NCBI GenBank assembly: GCA_008015325.1
Contig: SSFI01000014.1
Location: 1 to 64,000, forward strand
DNA: 64,000 nt
Reading direction: 5' to 3'
From: Rheinheimera sp.
GTDB lineage: Bacteria > Pseudomonadota > Gammaproteobacteria > Enterobacterales > Alteromonadaceae
Below, piece after piece: positions 62,089-64,000 of this stretch. The notes under the pieces were generated by a model. The model did no database searches. It worked only from the letters and a program-made list of their open reading frames with translations, and was not told the DNA's origin. Position numbers and translations under genes: made by a program. The stretch's first letter is position 1; every line of letters starts with the position of its first letter.

Positions 62089-63015
62089 TTAATGGCTGCT
62101 GCGGGGCATTGGCCCTGTTGCTGAACCACAGGCCCGCACCTGATAGCGATAACCATACGGCTGGCTGTCGTCAGGTGTGATCACCAGAACTTCGAAATCA
62201 TTCAGATGCACCAGATGTTCAGCGCCCTGCATCACGCACTGGGATTTACTCAGGCTTTCTATCTGGTACAAGAACCACGCCACAGTCCGATTGATCCAGC
62301 GTACTTCAGGATTGATACCCGATATGCCTGATAACTGTTGATTAAACACTGTGACTTCCGGCACTGCAGACCGGGGCGGTGCAGCTTCTGGCGCTGCAGT
62401 TACCGGCTGCTGAAACAACTCAATCGCCGTGGTATTACCGTTCAGATAGCCACTCATAGCAGCCGCCATATATATGAAAATGACCGGTAAAAAACACAGG
62501 CGAGCCGTCAGAGACAGTTTAGGATAACTCCCCCCCTGCAAGTGGTGACTGCGGACTCCCAGCGGGCGCAACATCACCAGTAACATCAGCTTGACACTAT
62601 GCAGGATGAGATAGGCCGCCAGTAACACAAAGGCCAGCAGGAAACTCCAGAACGGTGCCAGCAGCATTAAGGTCAGATTGACACTGAAGGGAACGACTTC
62701 GGGCCGGACACCAATCAGGTTGTTAACCGAACTGTCAGCCAAGGCAAAACAAAAATTCGCCAGTATTGCATAGCTCACCAGAATAAATGTTTTGCCCGGT
62801 AAGCTGTGCCAGATCCGGAGAAAACCTTGCCAGATGTCATTTATAACCGCGGTAAACAAACTAATGCCAAGTAATCCCAACAACCAGGGCTGGGTATTGA
62901 GACTGAACAACCAGCACAGCAGCAGGAGCACAGATATCAGGTAACAACGTTGCGACAGATCCAGCTGTTGCCAGATCTGTCCAACGCGGATTTGGCAATC
63001 CTTTAGCCATTGCAT
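62089..63015 (-). CDS. Hypothetical multi-pass membrane protein
   Basis: The 308-residue product has about six hydrophobic segments (CYLISVLLLLCWLFSL, LLGLLGISLFTAV, FILVSYAILANFCFALA, LMLLAPFWSFLLAFVLLAAYLIL, LCFLPVIFIYMAAAMSGYL). A C-terminal soluble domain (WINRTVAWFLYQIESLSKSQCVMQGAEHLVHLNDFEVLVITPDD) contains two cysteines. I do not recognise the family. It starts five bases after the POT transporter gene and is therefore probably co-transcribed with it; whether it aids peptide uptake is unknown. Confidence 0.7.
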   Translation of the reverse strand: MQWLKDCQIRVGQIWQQLDLSQRCYLISVLLLLCWLFSLNTQPWLLGLLGISLFTAVINDIWQGFLRIWHSLPGKTFILVSYAILANFCFALADSSVNNLIGVRPEVVPFSVNLTLMLLAPFWSFLLAFVLLAAYLILHSVKLMLLVMLRPLGVRSHHLQGGSYPKLSLTARLCFLPVIFIYMAAAMSGYLNGNTTAIELFQQPVTAAPEAAPPRSAVPEVTVFNQQLSGISGINPEVRWINRTVAWFLYQIESLSKSQCVMQGAEHLVHLNDFEVLVITPDDSQPYGYRYQVRACGSATGPMPRSSH

Positions 63016-63019
63016 AGAT

Positions 63020-64000
63020 CTATCCTTGTTGTTGTGCGCGCCGAATCAAACCGGTCAGCACTGGCGACAGCACAAACATCAGCACAGCAGAACCGAGGCC
63101 AACCCAGCCCAGTGTGGCAAAAACTTCGGCATAGATATTCAACGCATCCGGCACCGCAGTGCCGGCCGGCATTGAGGCTAAGGCGCCAAAACGGCCGGCA
63201 ATCATTTCACCAAAAGCAGAAGCCAGGAACCAGACACCCATCATCAGGCTGACTACCCGTGCCACCGACAACGCCGTGACAGCCGATAAGCCGATGGGCG
63301 ATAACGCCATTTCACCGATGACCAGCACAAAATACGCCAGGATGAACCACCAGAAACCGGCCAGGCCACTTTCCAGCGGGTTCAGCGCAGCATATTGCAG
63401 GATAAAATGGGCCAGGCCGGCGCATAACAACGCAATGCCAAACTTGTTCGGCGCGGACGGATTCCAGCCTTTACGGTCCAGCCAGGGCCATAACCAGGCA
63501 AATGGAAATGCCAGCAGCACGATAAAAAACGACGCGACAAAAGTCAGCTGTGACGAGTTAAACGCGAAACTAAATAAACCCAAATCAAAGGTCGGGCTTT
63601 GCATCACCCGGTCCGAATAGGCCAGCCAGCTGCCATAGGTTTGTTCGTACAAGCCCCAGAACACTGCTGAAATGGCAGTCAGCACCATCAGCATAATCAT
63701 GTTGGCGCGTTCCAGCGCATTACACTGGATGAAAATGAATTTAAACCACCAGACCATCAGCACCAGTGTCAGTGCCACAGCAACCACTTCAGTGGCGGTA
63801 ATTTCCGCGCCGGGCGCCAAACCGAGCATTGCACCTAAAGCGCCAAAATCGATACTGGTCTGCAGAATTTGCTGTACCACAGCGACGCCAACCAGTGCCA
63901 GCAGATAAATCAGCGTTTCACGGCGCAGCCCCGCTACTTTGTCATCAAGCACGGCTGGGTTGGTCGGTTCGGCCTGACCGTGGAAGTGTTTAGTGCCTTT
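63020..64000 (-). CDS. POT/PTR family peptide transporter, C-terminal part (cut by window edge)
   Basis: The frame is open to the right edge and gives the last 326 residues: a short loop (KHFHGQAEPTNPAVLDDK) and about eight membrane helices. It contains family segments such as FWGLYEQTYGSWLAYSD, PFAWLWPWLDRKGWNPSAPNKFGIAL, ILAYFVLVIGEMALSPIGLSAVTALSV and MMGVWFLASAFGEMIAGRFG. These match proton-coupled di/tripeptide transporters of the major facilitator superfamily. The GTG at 63952 is internal, not a start. With the nearby S46 dipeptidyl-peptidase it suggests a peptide-feeding module. Confidence 0.9.
   Translation of the reverse strand, partial: KGTKHFHGQAEPTNPAVLDDKVAGLRRETLIYLLALVGVAVVQQILQTSIDFGALGAMLGLAPGAEITATEVVAVALTLVLMVWWFKFIFIQCNALERANMIMLMVLTAISAVFWGLYEQTYGSWLAYSDRVMQSPTFDLGLFSFAFNSSQLTFVASFFIVLLAFPFAWLWPWLDRKGWNPSAPNKFGIALLCAGLAHFILQYAALNPLESGLAGFWWFILAYFVLVIGEMALSPIGLSAVTALSVARVVSLMMGVWFLASAFGEMIAGRFGALASMPAGTAVPDALNIYAEVFATLGWVGLGSAVLMFVLSPVLTGLIRRAQQQG

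Overview
The window reads as chromosome of a mesophilic aquatic gammaproteobacterium of the Alteromonadales/Chromatiaceae type, closest in feel to Rheinheimera or Alishewanella. The reasons are the moderate GC content, the dense gene packing, the conserved block rppH-ptsP-lgt-thyA next to divergent mutH, and families common in that group: a PD40 amidohydrolase, an S46 dipeptidyl-peptidase, FadL, several GGDEF/EAL proteins, and an ECF sigma factor with its anti-sigma factor. This assignment is an inference from gene content; no rRNA or tRNA gene is present.

Region by region. 1-445: the end of an IS10-like IS4-family element, with the start of its transposase, sits inside a polysaccharide deacetylase gene. 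0.6-12 kb: CPA2 antiporter, DUF1289 protein, giant periplasmic amidohydrolase, DOPA-dioxygenase family enzyme, three small unknown genes, radical-SAM YgiQ, a small outer-membrane protein, and a TMEM165/UPF0016 transporter behind a manganese (yybP-ykoY) riboswitch. 12.3-17 kb: an RND efflux operon damaged by an internal deletion that fused the adaptor to the last quarter of a first pump, while the second pump is intact. 17-22 kb: FadL with a FadR-like site, a DUF4097/anti-sigma/ECF operon, thyA and lgt. 22.8-31 kb: ptsP, rppH, mutH, a solute-binding lipoprotein, a VOC protein and a desaturase/ferredoxin-reductase pair. 31-45 kb: gloA, an AT-richer acyltransferase, aspartoacylase, Fur-linked bfd, cyclophilin, YqaA, MAPEG, tdk, tpx, LysE, DUF3422, upp, mtfA and slyD. 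45-50 kb: a binding-protein-like gene, then an unusual bifunctional penicillin-binding protein. 49-52.6 kb: the most interesting locus (below). 52.6-64 kb: a GGDEF-EAL regulator with a porin-like protein and a PstS-like protein, a lipoprotein behind a phased Pho-box array, an HDOD protein, an S46 peptidase, and a POT transporter cut by the right edge.

The system most worth attention lies at 48,972-50,802. A stand-alone alpha-N-methyltransferase of the SonM/borosin type is translationally coupled to a GNAT acetyltransferase. Both are divergent from an 88-residue protein with the layout of a borosin precursor: a helical recognition domain followed by a short hydrophobic, then acidic and proline-rich, C-terminal tail. 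This looks like a split borosin RiPP pathway with a possible additional tailoring enzyme, and the precursor is followed closely by a diguanylate cyclase gene.

Regulatory sites supported by sequence are the Mn riboswitch with its promoter, a FadR-like operator, a Fur box, a Pho-box array, and several intrinsic terminators. Several genes use TTG or GTG starts supported by good Shine-Dalgarno sequences.
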